DNA of 34,804 bases from Flavobacteriaceae bacterium (GCA_021151665.1 JAGKWW010000030.1:1-34804); one strand, 5' to 3'; counted from the stretch's first letter, positions 15,919-24,080 are shown. The notes: generated from the sequence alone by a model not told the origin. Numbers and translations: made by a program.

Positions 15919-17196
15919 ATGAAAAAATCTAATATAAATAATATTATCTACGTAACATTGGGCGTAATAGCTGTGTTAGCGATAGACTACTTCTTCCTTA
16001 GGCAGCCTGCCGGAACGAACGAGGCAAGCCCTGCACAAAAAGAACCAGCGAGCCCTGTAAAAGAGCAGATAGGCGCAGCCGTGAAAGAGGTGGTGCTTAA
16101 TGACGCACAGTTTAAAACCGCGGGGATAGAGCTGGGAACATTTTTTCTGAAGAACCTTAGTGAAGTAGTTACAGCCAGCGGCTACACAGAGCTGCCACCG
16201 CAAAACCAGGCTGACGTATCAGTACACGGTGCCGGAATTGTAACCCGGATAAATGTGATAGAAGGGCAGCGGGTGAAGCGCGGGCAAGTTCTTGCTGTTG
16301 TAGAGAGTCCGGAATTTGCACGTTTGCAAGAGCAATACATTACATCAAAAAGTAATCTGGAGTTTCTGGCAAAAGAATTTGAAAGGCAAAAAATATTAAG
16401 TGATGAAAATGTCAATTCAAAAAAGGTTTTTCAACGCACCAAGGCGGATTATGAAACCGAAAAGGCGCGGTTTGCCTCTTTGGGCAGGCAATTATCATTG
16501 ATGAACCTGGGCACCACTGCGGCAACCGGTACAATGGCGGTAACCGCGCCAATTTCGGGAAGTGTCACCAATATCAATATTAAAATAGGCAGTAATGCCG
16601 AAGTTGGCAAGCCGCTGCTGAGCATTATAGACAATACCATGCTGCATGTAGACCTTTCTGTTTTCGAAAAAGACCTTAGCAAAGTGAAACCCGGGCAAAA
16701 TGTACGCTTTGTGCTTACCAATCAGGATAAAAAAGAACTTAAGGGTAAGATCTTTAATGTTAGCCAGTCCTTTCAGAATGAATCGAAGTCTGTTGCAGTG
16801 CATGCAGACATGCTGAATCCCGGCGCTGCACTTATTCCCGGCATGTATGTAAATGCCCTTATAGATGTGGGCGCACATCCGGTAAGTGCACTTCCTTCAG
16901 ATGCCATTGTGCGCGCTGAGGGGAGAGAGTATATTTTCGTCCTTGAGGAAGAAGGCCATCATGAGGCGGGCCATGATGAACATGACGAAGAGCTTGATGA
17001 TGATGGGCACACCCAAAAAGGGCCTGTATACCATTTTGAACGTATTGAGGTAAAAACCGGTACATCGCAACTCGGATTTACCCAGGTTACCCCATTGCAC
17101 GAAATGCCCGAAAATGCTAAAATCGCTATAAGAGGGGCATATTACATCCAGAGCCACCTGGTTAAAACCTCCGGAGGCGGCGGCCACGAGCATTAA
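15919..17196 (+). CDS. czcB: CzcB/CusB-type periplasmic adaptor with His-rich insert
   Basis: This 425-aa membrane-fusion protein starts with a TM anchor (about residues 9-27) and a Pro/Ala-rich periplasmic linker. It then has the barrel-sandwich halves (GAGIVTRINVIEGQRVKRGQ, about 104-123, and VTAPISGSVTNINIKIGS, about 208-225) flanking a short helical hairpin (about 135-195), and a beta-barrel from about 240. Its job is to link the inner-membrane CzcA pump to the outer-membrane channel. A His/Asp/Glu-rich insert at about 343-368 (GHHEAGHDEHDEELDDDGH) and a GGHEH C-terminus suggest metal capture near the pump. The start is ATG 15919, four bases after the czcA stop, so translation is probably coupled. 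Confidence 0.9.
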   Translation: MKKSNINNIIYVTLGVIAVLAIDYFFLRQPAGTNEASPAQKEPASPVKEQIGAAVKEVVLNDAQFKTAGIELGTFFLKNLSEVVTASGYTELPPQNQADVSVHGAGIVTRINVIEGQRVKRGQVLAVVESPEFARLQEQYITSKSNLEFLAKEFERQKILSDENVNSKKVFQRTKADYETEKARFASLGRQLSLMNLGTTAATGTMAVTAPISGSVTNINIKIGSNAEVGKPLLSIIDNTMLHVDLSVFEKDLSKVKPGQNVRFVLTNQDKKELKGKIFNVSQSFQNESKSVAVHADMLNPGAALIPGMYVNALIDVGAHPVSALPSDAIVRAEGREYIFVLEEEGHHEAGHDEHDEELDDDGHTQKGPVYHFERIEVKTGTSQLGFTQVTPLHEMPENAKIAIRGAYYIQSHLVKTSGGGGHEH

Positions 17197-17249
17197 TTCA
17201 AAGTAACATGCCATTGATGTGTAACCCTTTGTCCGTATTGGCAGGTTGT

Positions 17250-17273
17250 CCCGGCTTTATATCCAAAGCCGGG
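17250..17273. terminator. Hairpin between convergent czcB and sensor kinase genes
   Basis: CCCGGCTTT (17250-17258) and AAAGCCGGG (17265-17273) form a perfect 9-bp stem with a 6-base loop, midway between two converging genes. It lacks a clear T run on either strand, so it is a possible but atypical terminator acting in both directions. Confidence 0.5.
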
Positions 17274-17315
17274 CATTTGCCGCGGGCAATACTAACGGTC
17301 GCTGATAAAAATGCT

Positions 17316-18641
17316 TTAGATCAGGCTGATAATGAAGGTAGCGCCACCAACACCATTTTTAAAGCTTAAGTAGCCCCCGTGCGCCTCGACGATGTTTTTA
17401 GACAAGGTAAGCCCTATGCCTGCGCCTTCTGCACGTGTGGTAAAAAAGGGAAGGAATATTTTGTCTTCAATTTCCTTTGCTATGCCCTGGCCCGTATCTT
17501 CTATGGTAATAAACGTGCGTTCATTCTTAATTGCTGTGGTAACCAAGATTTTTTTAATGGCGCCGTTTTCCATAGCATAGAGGCAGTTGGTAAAAAGATT
17601 GATGAGTGCCTGTTCCAGCTGCCCGGCATCCGCCATTATGTAGCGGTTCTGGGTAAATTCAGTAGACACAATCACGTTTTTAGTTTTAAATATGGGAGCC
17701 ATTACCGCAAGGGCGTCCTCCAGTATTTTTTCAACCGAAACCCTCTTCTTATCCGGCGTGGGAAGCATGGCCAGCCTGCGGTAGCTCTCAATAAAATTCT
17801 GAAGATGGTCGCTGCGATGTATCATCGTGGCAATACTTCCGCGTATATCTTCCATGTCTTCTTTTGTAAGTGTTTCCTGAGCCACCAGTTCGTTCATGTT
17901 TTGGGTAAGCGAACGGATGGGGGTAATAGAGTTCATTAACTCGTGTGAAATGACCTTCATCAGGTTGATCCATGCATCCTTTTCCTTTCTCGCCACAACC
18001 GACTGTATTGAATCGAGCATGATGATATAGTAGTCCTTCCCGAAAGTGGTACTGCGCGAGGTTTGCAGCATATAGGTGTGGCTTTCGCCGCCGCCAATGC
18101 TTATCTGAACCGAAGTACGGAAATCGTTGAAATCCCTTTCTTCTACGACCCTGCATAGTGCAGGCAGCTGATTATCCAGGTAGCGCCATTTCGAAACCTT
18201 CGGGATATTGAAATGAGTAGAAAAATATTCGTTCATCAGGAAGATATTCCAATCATTTTCTGATTTTTCGAGTATAATAATTCCTGTTTCAATAGTGTCG
18301 AGGATAGAACGGTACACAAGGTCTTTTGTAGCTTGTTCGTGCCTGCGGTCTTTCAGGGTATGGTACAGTCGGAACAGGTTCTTGTAATTGTCTGTATTGT
18401 TATGCTTCGAAAAATCTGCCGAAAAATCATTATTGAGTATAGCGGTAAGTACCTTATCGTAAAACAGGTAGGTGTTTTTGACGAATGCATACAGTTCTGC
18501 TATAAGCAGCAGGGTAACTACAAGGCAAAAAAACGCAGTGTACGGAAGCCCGAAAGCAAGTGAGTAGATACCGGTTCCCGCCGCTGCCATAATCAATAAC
18601 AGCCTCAGGAAGAAAAGCCTGAAAATTTTTGGTGACCTCAT
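17316..18641 (-). CDS. Sensor histidine kinase, intramembrane-sensing type
   Basis: The 441-aa kinase has two TM helices (about residues 10-31 and 35-56) separated by only a few residues, so there is almost no periplasmic sensor. A PAS-like segment follows (about 108-215). The catalytic core is complete: His233 in VISHELMNS, N box N348/N352, G1 DTGQGIA 382-388, F box FLPFFTT 396-402, and G2 GAGIGLTL 406-413. It should phosphorylate the regulator encoded just upstream. Its ATG overlaps the regulator stop (ATGA), so the two are coupled. Kinases with such short sensor regions often read stress or transporter activity inside the membrane; the divergent ABC exporter operon is the likely partner. 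The signal itself is not visible in the sequence. Confidence 0.9.
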   Translation of the reverse strand: MRSPKIFRLFFLRLLLIMAAAGTGIYSLAFGLPYTAFFCLVVTLLLIAELYAFVKNTYLFYDKVLTAILNNDFSADFSKHNNTDNYKNLFRLYHTLKDRRHEQATKDLVYRSILDTIETGIIILEKSENDWNIFLMNEYFSTHFNIPKVSKWRYLDNQLPALCRVVEERDFNDFRTSVQISIGGGESHTYMLQTSRSTTFGKDYYIIMLDSIQSVVARKEKDAWINLMKVISHELMNSITPIRSLTQNMNELVAQETLTKEDMEDIRGSIATMIHRSDHLQNFIESYRRLAMLPTPDKKRVSVEKILEDALAVMAPIFKTKNVIVSTEFTQNRYIMADAGQLEQALINLFTNCLYAMENGAIKKILVTTAIKNERTFITIEDTGQGIAKEIEDKIFLPFFTTRAEGAGIGLTLSKNIVEAHGGYLSFKNGVGGATFIISLI

Positions 18642-19984
18642 TTGCCTTTGTTCATTTCGTATTTTTCCATCCTCCGGTACAGCGCTGCGCGCGACAACCC
18701 AAGCTCTTCGGCAGTTTTACTGATGTTGTTTCCGTGCTTTTGCAGCGCCCGCTCAATTGCCGATTTCTCCATATCAGAAAGCTGGGTATCATGGGTGCCA
18801 ACCGCTTCTTCAATTTCTGTCAGGTCGAGGTCGGCAGCGGTAATCATTCCCGTGTCCGATAAGATAACGGCGCGTTCTATCCTGTTTTCCATTTCGCGCA
18901 CATTGCCGTACCAGGCATGACGTTCGATTTTCGCAAGCGCTTCTTCGGCGAATGCCAGCTGCTCCCGGCCGTACTTTTCGGACATAGCGTTGAGAAAAAA
19001 TCCGGCAAGCGCCTCAAGATCCTCACGTCGCTCCCGTAGTGGAGGCAGTACTATTTCCATAGTGTTGATACGGTAGTAGAGGTCTTCACGAAATTCCTTT
19101 TCGGCGACAAGGGTTTTAAGATTGGCGTTGGTTGCAGTGATGATGCGTACATTTACAGGGCGGGCCTTTGCCTCGCCGAGTCGGGTTACCTGTTTATTTT
19201 GTATTATCTGGAGCAGCTTCGATTGCAGGTGTAGCGGTACATTGCCAATTTCATCCAGAAAAATAGTGCCTTTATCCGCAAGCTCAAACCGGCCGGGCGT
19301 GTCGGCTTTGGCGTCGGTAAACGCACCGCGCGCATAGCCAAACAGTTCACTTTCAAAGATATTCGCATTAAGCGAACCAAGGTCTACGTGCACAAAAGGC
19401 TGCGCCGCACGTGCCGATTGCTTGTGAATGTGCTGTGCCATAACGTATTTACCGGTACCATTCTCACCAAGTATCAGTACATTGGCATCGGTACGGGCTA
19501 CTTTGTCGGCCAGAGAATAAGCACGCTGGATTGCGGGGGAGCTGCCAATAAAATATGTGTCTTTCGGTTTTGACTCTTCCTTTTTGCGGTCGCGGCGGCT
19601 ATCGCTAACGGCCTGTTTTACGGTAGCAACGAGCTTCTCATTATCCCAGGGCTTCAGAATGTAGTCTGACGCACCAAGCTTGAGCCCTTCTACCGCAGTC
19701 TCTACCTTTCCGAAGGCGGTCATCAAAATCACTATGGTTTGCGGAGAAAAGGTTTTTATTTCGCGAAGCATATAAATCCCCTCGCGCCCGTCTTCGAACC
19801 CAATGCGGTAATTCATATCAAGGAGCACTACATCAATGGTATTTTCAGATAGCAGGCCAAGCGCTTTTTTTGGGTCGGATAGGGTATGGATATGCTCAAA
19901 ATGCTTTTTCAGGACCATGCGTGCGGCAAAAAGGATGTCCTCTTTGTCGTCTATCACCAGTACAGCAGCTTGTATCTTTTTCAT
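18638..19984 (-). CDS. NtrC-family sigma-54-dependent response regulator
   Basis: Counted from ATG 19982-19984, the protein is 448 aa. The receiver domain (1-125) has D12/D13, phospho-acceptor D56 (VVLLDMN) and K111. The AAA+ domain (about 145-375) has Walker A GENGTGK 173-179, the sigma-54 contact loop GAFTDA 220-225 (GAFTGA in most family members) and Walker B IFLDEIG 241-247. A Fis-type helix-turn-helix lies at about 414-440 (NNISKTAEELGLSRAALYRRM). It should activate sigma-54 promoters after phosphorylation by the coupled kinase. A TTG at 20005 would add seven residues but falls inside the palindromic operator, so the internal ATG is preferred. The palindromes just upstream of this gene are the probable binding site. 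Confidence 0.92.
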   Translation of the reverse strand: MKKIQAAVLVIDDKEDILFAARMVLKKHFEHIHTLSDPKKALGLLSENTIDVVLLDMNYRIGFEDGREGIYMLREIKTFSPQTIVILMTAFGKVETAVEGLKLGASDYILKPWDNEKLVATVKQAVSDSRRDRKKEESKPKDTYFIGSSPAIQRAYSLADKVARTDANVLILGENGTGKYVMAQHIHKQSARAAQPFVHVDLGSLNANIFESELFGYARGAFTDAKADTPGRFELADKGTIFLDEIGNVPLHLQSKLLQIIQNKQVTRLGEAKARPVNVRIITATNANLKTLVAEKEFREDLYYRINTMEIVLPPLRERREDLEALAGFFLNAMSEKYGREQLAFAEEALAKIERHAWYGNVREMENRIERAVILSDTGMITAADLDLTEIEEAVGTHDTQLSDMEKSAIERALQKHGNNISKTAEELGLSRAALYRRMEKYEMNKGK

Positions 19985-19995
19985 AGAGTGTGCAA

Positions 19996-20025
19996 TTTCG
20001 GACAACTACTGTCCGAAACCGGACA
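19996..20025. promoter_or_regulatory. Overlapping palindromic operator, probable enhancer site for the NtrC-type regulator
   Basis: TTTCGGACA (19996-20004) and TGTCCGAAA (20010-20018) form a perfect 9-bp inverted repeat with a 5-bp centre. The second arm is reused: TGTCCG (20010-20015) pairs with CGGACA (20020-20025) over a 4-bp centre. That gives three half-sites at about one-turn spacing, as expected for an NtrC-like dimer or tetramer. It lies 11 bp from the regulator ATG and about 63-92 bp upstream of the TGGCAC motif before the exporter operon. Confidence 0.65.
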
Positions 20026-20087
20026 CTTGTAGTTTTTTGTAATTTTAAAAATAACTGGTTATAAGTACGTTATAATTTTTAAATGCA

Positions 20088-20101
20088 TGGCACAAAATTG
20101 T
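20088..20101 (+). promoter_or_regulatory. Possible sigma-54 (-24/-12) promoter of the exporter operon
   Basis: TGGCAC (20088-20093) is an exact -24 motif, followed after four bases by TTGT (20098-20101) as a -12 candidate (consensus TTGC). The spacing is one base shorter than the usual GG-N10-GC, which is a real weakness. Placement downstream of the palindromes and 25 bases before ATG 20126 is right for a sigma-54 start. Confidence 0.4.
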
Positions 20102-20125
20102 ATCTACTTTAAGCAAATCAATACA

Positions 20126-21367
20126 ATGGACACTAGCATTAATCGTAAAAGTAAAAAAAATAAATACCTGCTGCTGGCAGTGCCTGTTTTTTTGGTGCTC
20201 TGTTATTTTGGCTACTCCGCAGCCACAAAAAAGAAAAGCCTGACGGTAAAGAAAAGTGAAATAGCCATCAAAACAGTAGAGCGCGCTTACTTTGAAGACT
20301 TCATTGTTTTTCAGGCGAAGGCAGAGCCGTTGAACGCTATGCTGCTAAATGTAATCGAAGGCGGGTCTATACAGGAAATATTTGTAGGCAACGGCGACCA
20401 TGTAGAAAAAGGGCAACCGCTGGCACGGCTTTATAACCCGAACACTGAATTGAGCTATGTTACCCAGGAGACCTCTATCATCGAACAGATCAATAACCTG
20501 AATAAAGCCAAGCTCGACCTTCGCAACCAGGAACTTAATATGGCGAAAGACCTGGTGGCAATAGACCACGATTACCAGGATGCTAAAACGCTTTACGACC
20601 TGAACCAGAAGCTGTATGCGCAGGAAATCCTGTCAAAGAACGAGTGGGAAAAGACACAGGAGAACTTCCGGTTCCAGAAAGAGAGGAAAAACATTATCCA
20701 GCAAAGCATCCAGAAAGAAAAGCAGGCCAACCAGATACAGATCGCGCAGATATCGCAATCGCAGGCTATTATGTATAAAAGCCTTGATATACTTCGCAGC
20801 AACAAAAAGAATTTCCTCGTCACAGCGCCCCTTACCGGCAGGCTTACCTCTTTTGAACCCGTACTCGGCAAGAATTACCGTGCGGGAGAGAGCATCGGGA
20901 AGATAGACGTGATGAAAGGCTACAAGCTGGTAGCCGAAGTTGACGAATTTTACCTGCCGAGAGTATCCGAACAGCAAAAAGGCCAAGTGGATTTTAAGGG
21001 TAAAATGGTAGACGTGGTGGTAACAAAGGTTATACCCGAGATACGTGGGGGGCGCTTTACCGTAGAGCTGAATTTTGCCCGGGGTAACGAGCTAAATCTT
21101 CAGCAGGGACTTAGCTTTAGTGTAAGGCTTATGCTTTCGCAGAAAGAAAAAACGCTGGTGCTTGCCAGAGGCAGGTTTAATGAAGAAACCGCAGGCAAAT
21201 GGATTTTTGTGGTAAACAGAAATAAAGCAGAACGCCGGGAGATAAAACTGGGCCGTGAAAATCCGGTGTACCATGAGGTGCTTGGCGGGCTCAAAGAAGG
21301 CGACAGGGTTGTAACCTCATCATACGCAGATTATAAAGACACCGAAATTTTAAACTTAGAAGATTAA
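20126..21367 (+). CDS. HlyD/MacA-like periplasmic adaptor of ABC exporter
   Basis: From ATG 20126 the protein is 413 aa (MDTSINRKSKKNKYLLLAV...). A TM anchor covers about residues 13-31 after a basic start, giving a type II, periplasmic protein. A barrel-sandwich half (LNVIEGGSIQEIFVGNGDHVEKGQP) precedes a long helical hairpin rich in Gln, Asn and Lys (about 120-220). The second half (FLVTAPLTGRLTSFEPVLGKNYRAGE) and beta-barrel domains follow. It should connect the FtsX-type permeases to TolC. An ATG at 20087 extends the frame by 13 codons, but it overlaps the candidate sigma-54 promoter and lacks a sensible N-terminus. It is the first gene of the exporter operon. Confidence 0.88.
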   Translation: MDTSINRKSKKNKYLLLAVPVFLVLCYFGYSAATKKKSLTVKKSEIAIKTVERAYFEDFIVFQAKAEPLNAMLLNVIEGGSIQEIFVGNGDHVEKGQPLARLYNPNTELSYVTQETSIIEQINNLNKAKLDLRNQELNMAKDLVAIDHDYQDAKTLYDLNQKLYAQEILSKNEWEKTQENFRFQKERKNIIQQSIQKEKQANQIQIAQISQSQAIMYKSLDILRSNKKNFLVTAPLTGRLTSFEPVLGKNYRAGESIGKIDVMKGYKLVAEVDEFYLPRVSEQQKGQVDFKGKMVDVVVTKVIPEIRGGRFTVELNFARGNELNLQQGLSFSVRLMLSQKEKTLVLARGRFNEETAGKWIFVVNRNKAERREIKLGRENPVYHEVLGGLKEGDRVVTSSYADYKDTEILNLED

Positions 21368-21371
21368 TACT

Positions 21372-21800
21372 ATGTACAAGATCATCACATTTATCGTATT
21401 AGGCCTGATATCATGGTTTAACTGTAACGCGCAGGAAAGTAATATTCTACATGCAAGCGGCACCCACTTTGCACAGCCCGTAAAAGACAAAAAATGGCGA
21501 AACGCAAATACCGAAAGCTCGACCGCCGCATCGTACAAGTCGTACAGCGGGCTTACTTACGTAACGCTCATGGCCGACCGTGATACCGAAGCGGAAATAA
21601 GTTACAGCATTAACGCAGACAGCGGCGAGCTTACTATGGAAATTGCTACAGACGGCGGCGAACCGCTTTTCGATAAAACTTTCAAGGCGTCTGCAAGTGG
21701 CACCACAAAAGTAAAGTTACTGGCGGGAGTTGTATACAAGATCAATTTTACAGGAAACAACACATCGGGCGCCTACAATGTTAACTGGAAAGCCCTATAG
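21372..21800 (+). CDS. Small secreted protein within the exporter operon (142 aa)
   Basis: The protein has a signal peptide ending SWFNCNA-QE and a mature part of about 120 residues. The mature part is rich in Ser, Thr and Ala with alternating strand patterns (YSGLTYVTLMADRDTEAEISYSIN, TTKVKLLAGVVYKINFTG), like a single beta-sandwich domain. I do not recognise the family. It starts four bases after the adaptor stop, so it is coupled to the transporter genes. It may be a periplasmic accessory, a substrate-binding subunit or an exported product; the sequence does not decide between these. Confidence 0.8.
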   Translation: MYKIITFIVLGLISWFNCNAQESNILHASGTHFAQPVKDKKWRNANTESSTAASYKSYSGLTYVTLMADRDTEAEISYSINADSGELTMEIATDGGEPLFDKTFKASASGTTKVKLLAGVVYKINFTGNNTSGAYNVNWKAL

Positions 21801-21801
21801 A

Positions 21802-21831
21802 GGAGTTCAATCATCAATCAAATCAATCATC
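21802..21831 (+). repeat. Copy 1 of a repeated intra-operon leader (GGAGTT...ATCAATC-rich)
   Basis: The segment starts GGAGTTCAATCATCAATC and continues with further ATCAA units. It sits between the small secreted gene and the S41 gene. A close copy lies at 24030-24065, before the first permease. It is rich in A, T and C, with little predicted structure. Confidence 0.7.
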
Positions 21832-21850
21832 AAATTACCAATCTGAAAAA

Positions 21851-23299
21851 ATGAAAAATTCAATATTCCTTCTGCTTATCCTCTTCCCGTTTGTTTCGCG
21901 GGCACAGGGGTGCAGCTGTACCGATAACTATAACTGGGTAAAGAAAACCTTTGAAGAAAATGATGCAGGCTTTCGTTTTGCGGTAGATCGTAAAGGCGAA
22001 GCCGAATATCAAAAGCACAATGCCATCTTTGCTGAAAAGGTAAAAACAATCTCAGATAAGGATGCCTGCCTGACGACCCTTTATGAGTGGCTGAAATTTT
22101 TCAGGAAAGGGCATATCGATATTGATGAGGTGCGCGACAATAGCCAACAGCAGGCGTCGGCACAAGCTGCGGCCGCTGCACGCCCGGACTGGGAGAAATA
22201 CAAAGCCAGTGAAAAGCAGCTGACAAAGTATTTTGCAGGGTTGAAGCAGGATGGCCCTGAAGGAATATGGCGGACGGAACCTTATACAATCGGGATTGTA
22301 AAAGAGGGTAATGGATATCTAGGCTTTATAATAGACGGCGGCAGTACTGTCTGGCAAAAAGGACAGGTGAAGCTTCGGCTAAAGGCAGACGGCAATACGC
22401 TTAGCGGAATGTACTACCTGCGCAACTATGCCGAATATCCTTTGGCTGAGGTAAAGCAGATAGGGAATAACACTCTTTCCCTTGGCGGCTTCACTTTGAC
22501 CAGGGTAAACCCGAAAAAGCAGGATACGCCACAGGTAAAAAGCTATCTTGAACTGGTAAATGCCAATGGCCCGTTGATGCAGCGTTACTCGGATAAAACA
22601 ATGGTACTTCGCATCCCGTCATTCAATGGCAATTTCAAGCACGCCATAGATAGCGTAATTACCGCTAATCGCGAACAATTGTTGCGAACGCCCAACCTTG
22701 TGATCGACATCCGGTATAATGGGGGAGGTTCAGACGGAAGTTATGCTGAGATCATCCCGTACCTGTATACGAACCCGATACGGGTTGTGAATGTACAGTT
22801 CCTGTCCACTCCGCTAAATAACAAGCGTACGGAGGATTATCTTTCTGAGCAGGGCATTTCGCCTGAGGAAACTGCCGAGGTAAAAGGTATGCTCAAACGG
22901 CTGACCGATAATCCCGGTAAATTTGTCGGATGGGATGACACCAGGGTATATGTACAGAAGCTTGACACGGTGCATATCTTTCCCAAAAATGTCGCGATAT
23001 TAATCAATGATGGCAATGCCAGCACAAGCGAACAGTTTTTGCTTGCCGCAAAGCAAAGCGTTAAGACCAAGCTATTCGGCACAACAACGGCCGGAATACT
23101 TGATATATCGAACATGCATTCTGTAACTTCGCCATGCGGCGTAGTATTGCGGTACTGCCTTTCGAAGTCGCTGCGTATTCCCGAAATGGCCATAGATGAT
23201 AAGGGCATACAGCCCGATTATTACCTGGATAGCGAAATACCGCAACAGGAATGGGTGCAGTATGCCGAAGACGTATTTGAAAATAAAAGAACTAAGTAA
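21851..23299 (+). CDS. S41 family peptidase-like secreted protein
   Basis: The 482-aa protein has a signal peptide (cleavage near VSRA-QG, residues 18-19) and a CSC motif at the mature N-terminus. The C-terminal half carries the S41 fold: LVIDIRYNGGG at 283-293, then NDGNASTSEQF at 387-396, with probable nucleophile S393, then KLFGTTTAG at 407-415. The CtpA-type catalytic Lys expected about 25 residues after the Ser is not evident (residue 418 is Asp), as in the tricorn/IRBP-like branch, so activity is uncertain. No PDZ domain is apparent; the middle is beta-rich. It is expected in the periplasm. Position between adaptor and ATPase genes suggests processing of the substrate or of the small secreted protein, which is inference. 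Confidence 0.85.
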   Translation: MKNSIFLLLILFPFVSRAQGCSCTDNYNWVKKTFEENDAGFRFAVDRKGEAEYQKHNAIFAEKVKTISDKDACLTTLYEWLKFFRKGHIDIDEVRDNSQQQASAQAAAAARPDWEKYKASEKQLTKYFAGLKQDGPEGIWRTEPYTIGIVKEGNGYLGFIIDGGSTVWQKGQVKLRLKADGNTLSGMYYLRNYAEYPLAEVKQIGNNTLSLGGFTLTRVNPKKQDTPQVKSYLELVNANGPLMQRYSDKTMVLRIPSFNGNFKHAIDSVITANREQLLRTPNLVIDIRYNGGGSDGSYAEIIPYLYTNPIRVVNVQFLSTPLNNKRTEDYLSEQGISPEETAEVKGMLKRLTDNPGKFVGWDDTRVYVQKLDTVHIFPKNVAILINDGNASTSEQFLLAAKQSVKTKLFGTTTAGILDISNMHSVTSPCGVVLRYCLSKSLRIPEMAIDDKGIQPDYYLDSEIPQQEWVQYAEDVFENKRTK

Positions 23300-23318
23300 C
23301 ACGATAAACAACAAGATC

Positions 23319-24023
23319 ATGATAAAGATAGAAAACCTTTCAAAAGTATTCCGCACCGAGGAAGTAGAAACCAGGGCGCTTAATGCAGTATCCCTCGAGA
23401 TAATACAAGGCGAATTTGTAACGGTAATGGGCGCTTCGGGCTGCGGCAAGTCGACCCTTCTAAATATCGTAGGGCTGCTGGACAGTGCGAGCGACGGCAG
23501 CTACAAGCTGGCAGGGCAGGAAATGGTGGGCCTGAAAGAAGGTGAAAGGTCTAAGGTGCGAAAAGAGAACATCGGTTTTGTGTTCCAGAATTTCAATCTT
23601 ATCGATGAGCTTTCTGTTTACGATAATATCGAGCTACCGCTCATTTACAATAAAGTCCCGGCAGGCGAGCGCAGGAAAAAGGTAGAAGCGATTGCTGAGC
23701 GCCTTGCCATTTCGCACCGGCTGAAGCATTACCCTCAGCAGCTTTCGGGTGGGCAGCAGCAGCGTTCGGCAGTGGCCAGGGCGCTGGTAACGGAGCCAAA
23801 GATTATCCTTGCTGATGAGCCTACCGGAAACCTGGACAGCAAAAATGGCAATGAGGTAATGGAGTTGCTAACGGACCTTCATTCGAACGGCGCTACCATC
23901 CTGATGGTAACGCATTCTGATTATGACGCCTCATTCTCGCAGCGCACCATCATCATGAAAGACGGCATGATCATGAGTGAGCGCCAGAACAGCAGGAATG
24001 TAGATGTGCTTGTTACAAATTAG
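23319..24023 (+). CDS. ABC transporter ATPase, LolD/MacB type
   Basis: This 234-aa ATPase has all key motifs: Walker A GASGCGKST 38-46, Q-loop Q90 (FVFQNFNL), signature LSGGQQQR 142-149, Walker B IILADEP 162-168 and H-loop H199. Length and sequence match the LolD/FtsE/MacB subgroup, which powers FtsX-type permeases in moving substrates out of the inner membrane or periplasm rather than across the bilayer. The frame is open back to 23196, but that part overlaps the S41 gene; ATG 23319 (MIKIENLSKVF) gives the normal family start. It follows the S41 stop after 19 bases and precedes the two permeases. Confidence 0.93.
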   Translation: MIKIENLSKVFRTEEVETRALNAVSLEIIQGEFVTVMGASGCGKSTLLNIVGLLDSASDGSYKLAGQEMVGLKEGERSKVRKENIGFVFQNFNLIDELSVYDNIELPLIYNKVPAGERRKKVEAIAERLAISHRLKHYPQQLSGGQQQRSAVARALVTEPKIILADEPTGNLDSKNGNEVMELLTDLHSNGATILMVTHSDYDASFSQRTIIMKDGMIMSERQNSRNVDVLVTN

Positions 24024-24029
24024 TACCAC

Positions 24030-24065
24030 GGAGTTTCAGTCATCAATCAATCAAAATCAATCATC
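24030..24065 (+). repeat. Copy 2 of the repeated intra-operon leader
   Basis: It starts GGAGTTTCAGTCATCAATC and ends TCAATCATC, as copy 1 does at 21802-21831, with about six extra bases inside. It is located between the ATPase stop and the first permease start. Confidence 0.7.
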
Positions 24066-24080
24066 TTAAACTGATCAACC

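Noticed and set aside
20087..20125. ATG at 20087 as start of the HlyD-like gene
   Set aside because: It overlaps the TGGCAC promoter motif; the basic stretch and TM anchor follow normally from ATG 20126.
23196..23318. Longer ATPase reading from 23196
   Set aside because: It overlaps 104 bases of the S41 gene in another frame, and LolD-type ATPases start right before the first strand, as at 23319.
21802..24065. CRISPR-like repeats from the ATCAA-rich segments
   Set aside because: There are only two copies, more than 2 kb apart with genes between them and no spacers; they are intra-operon leaders.
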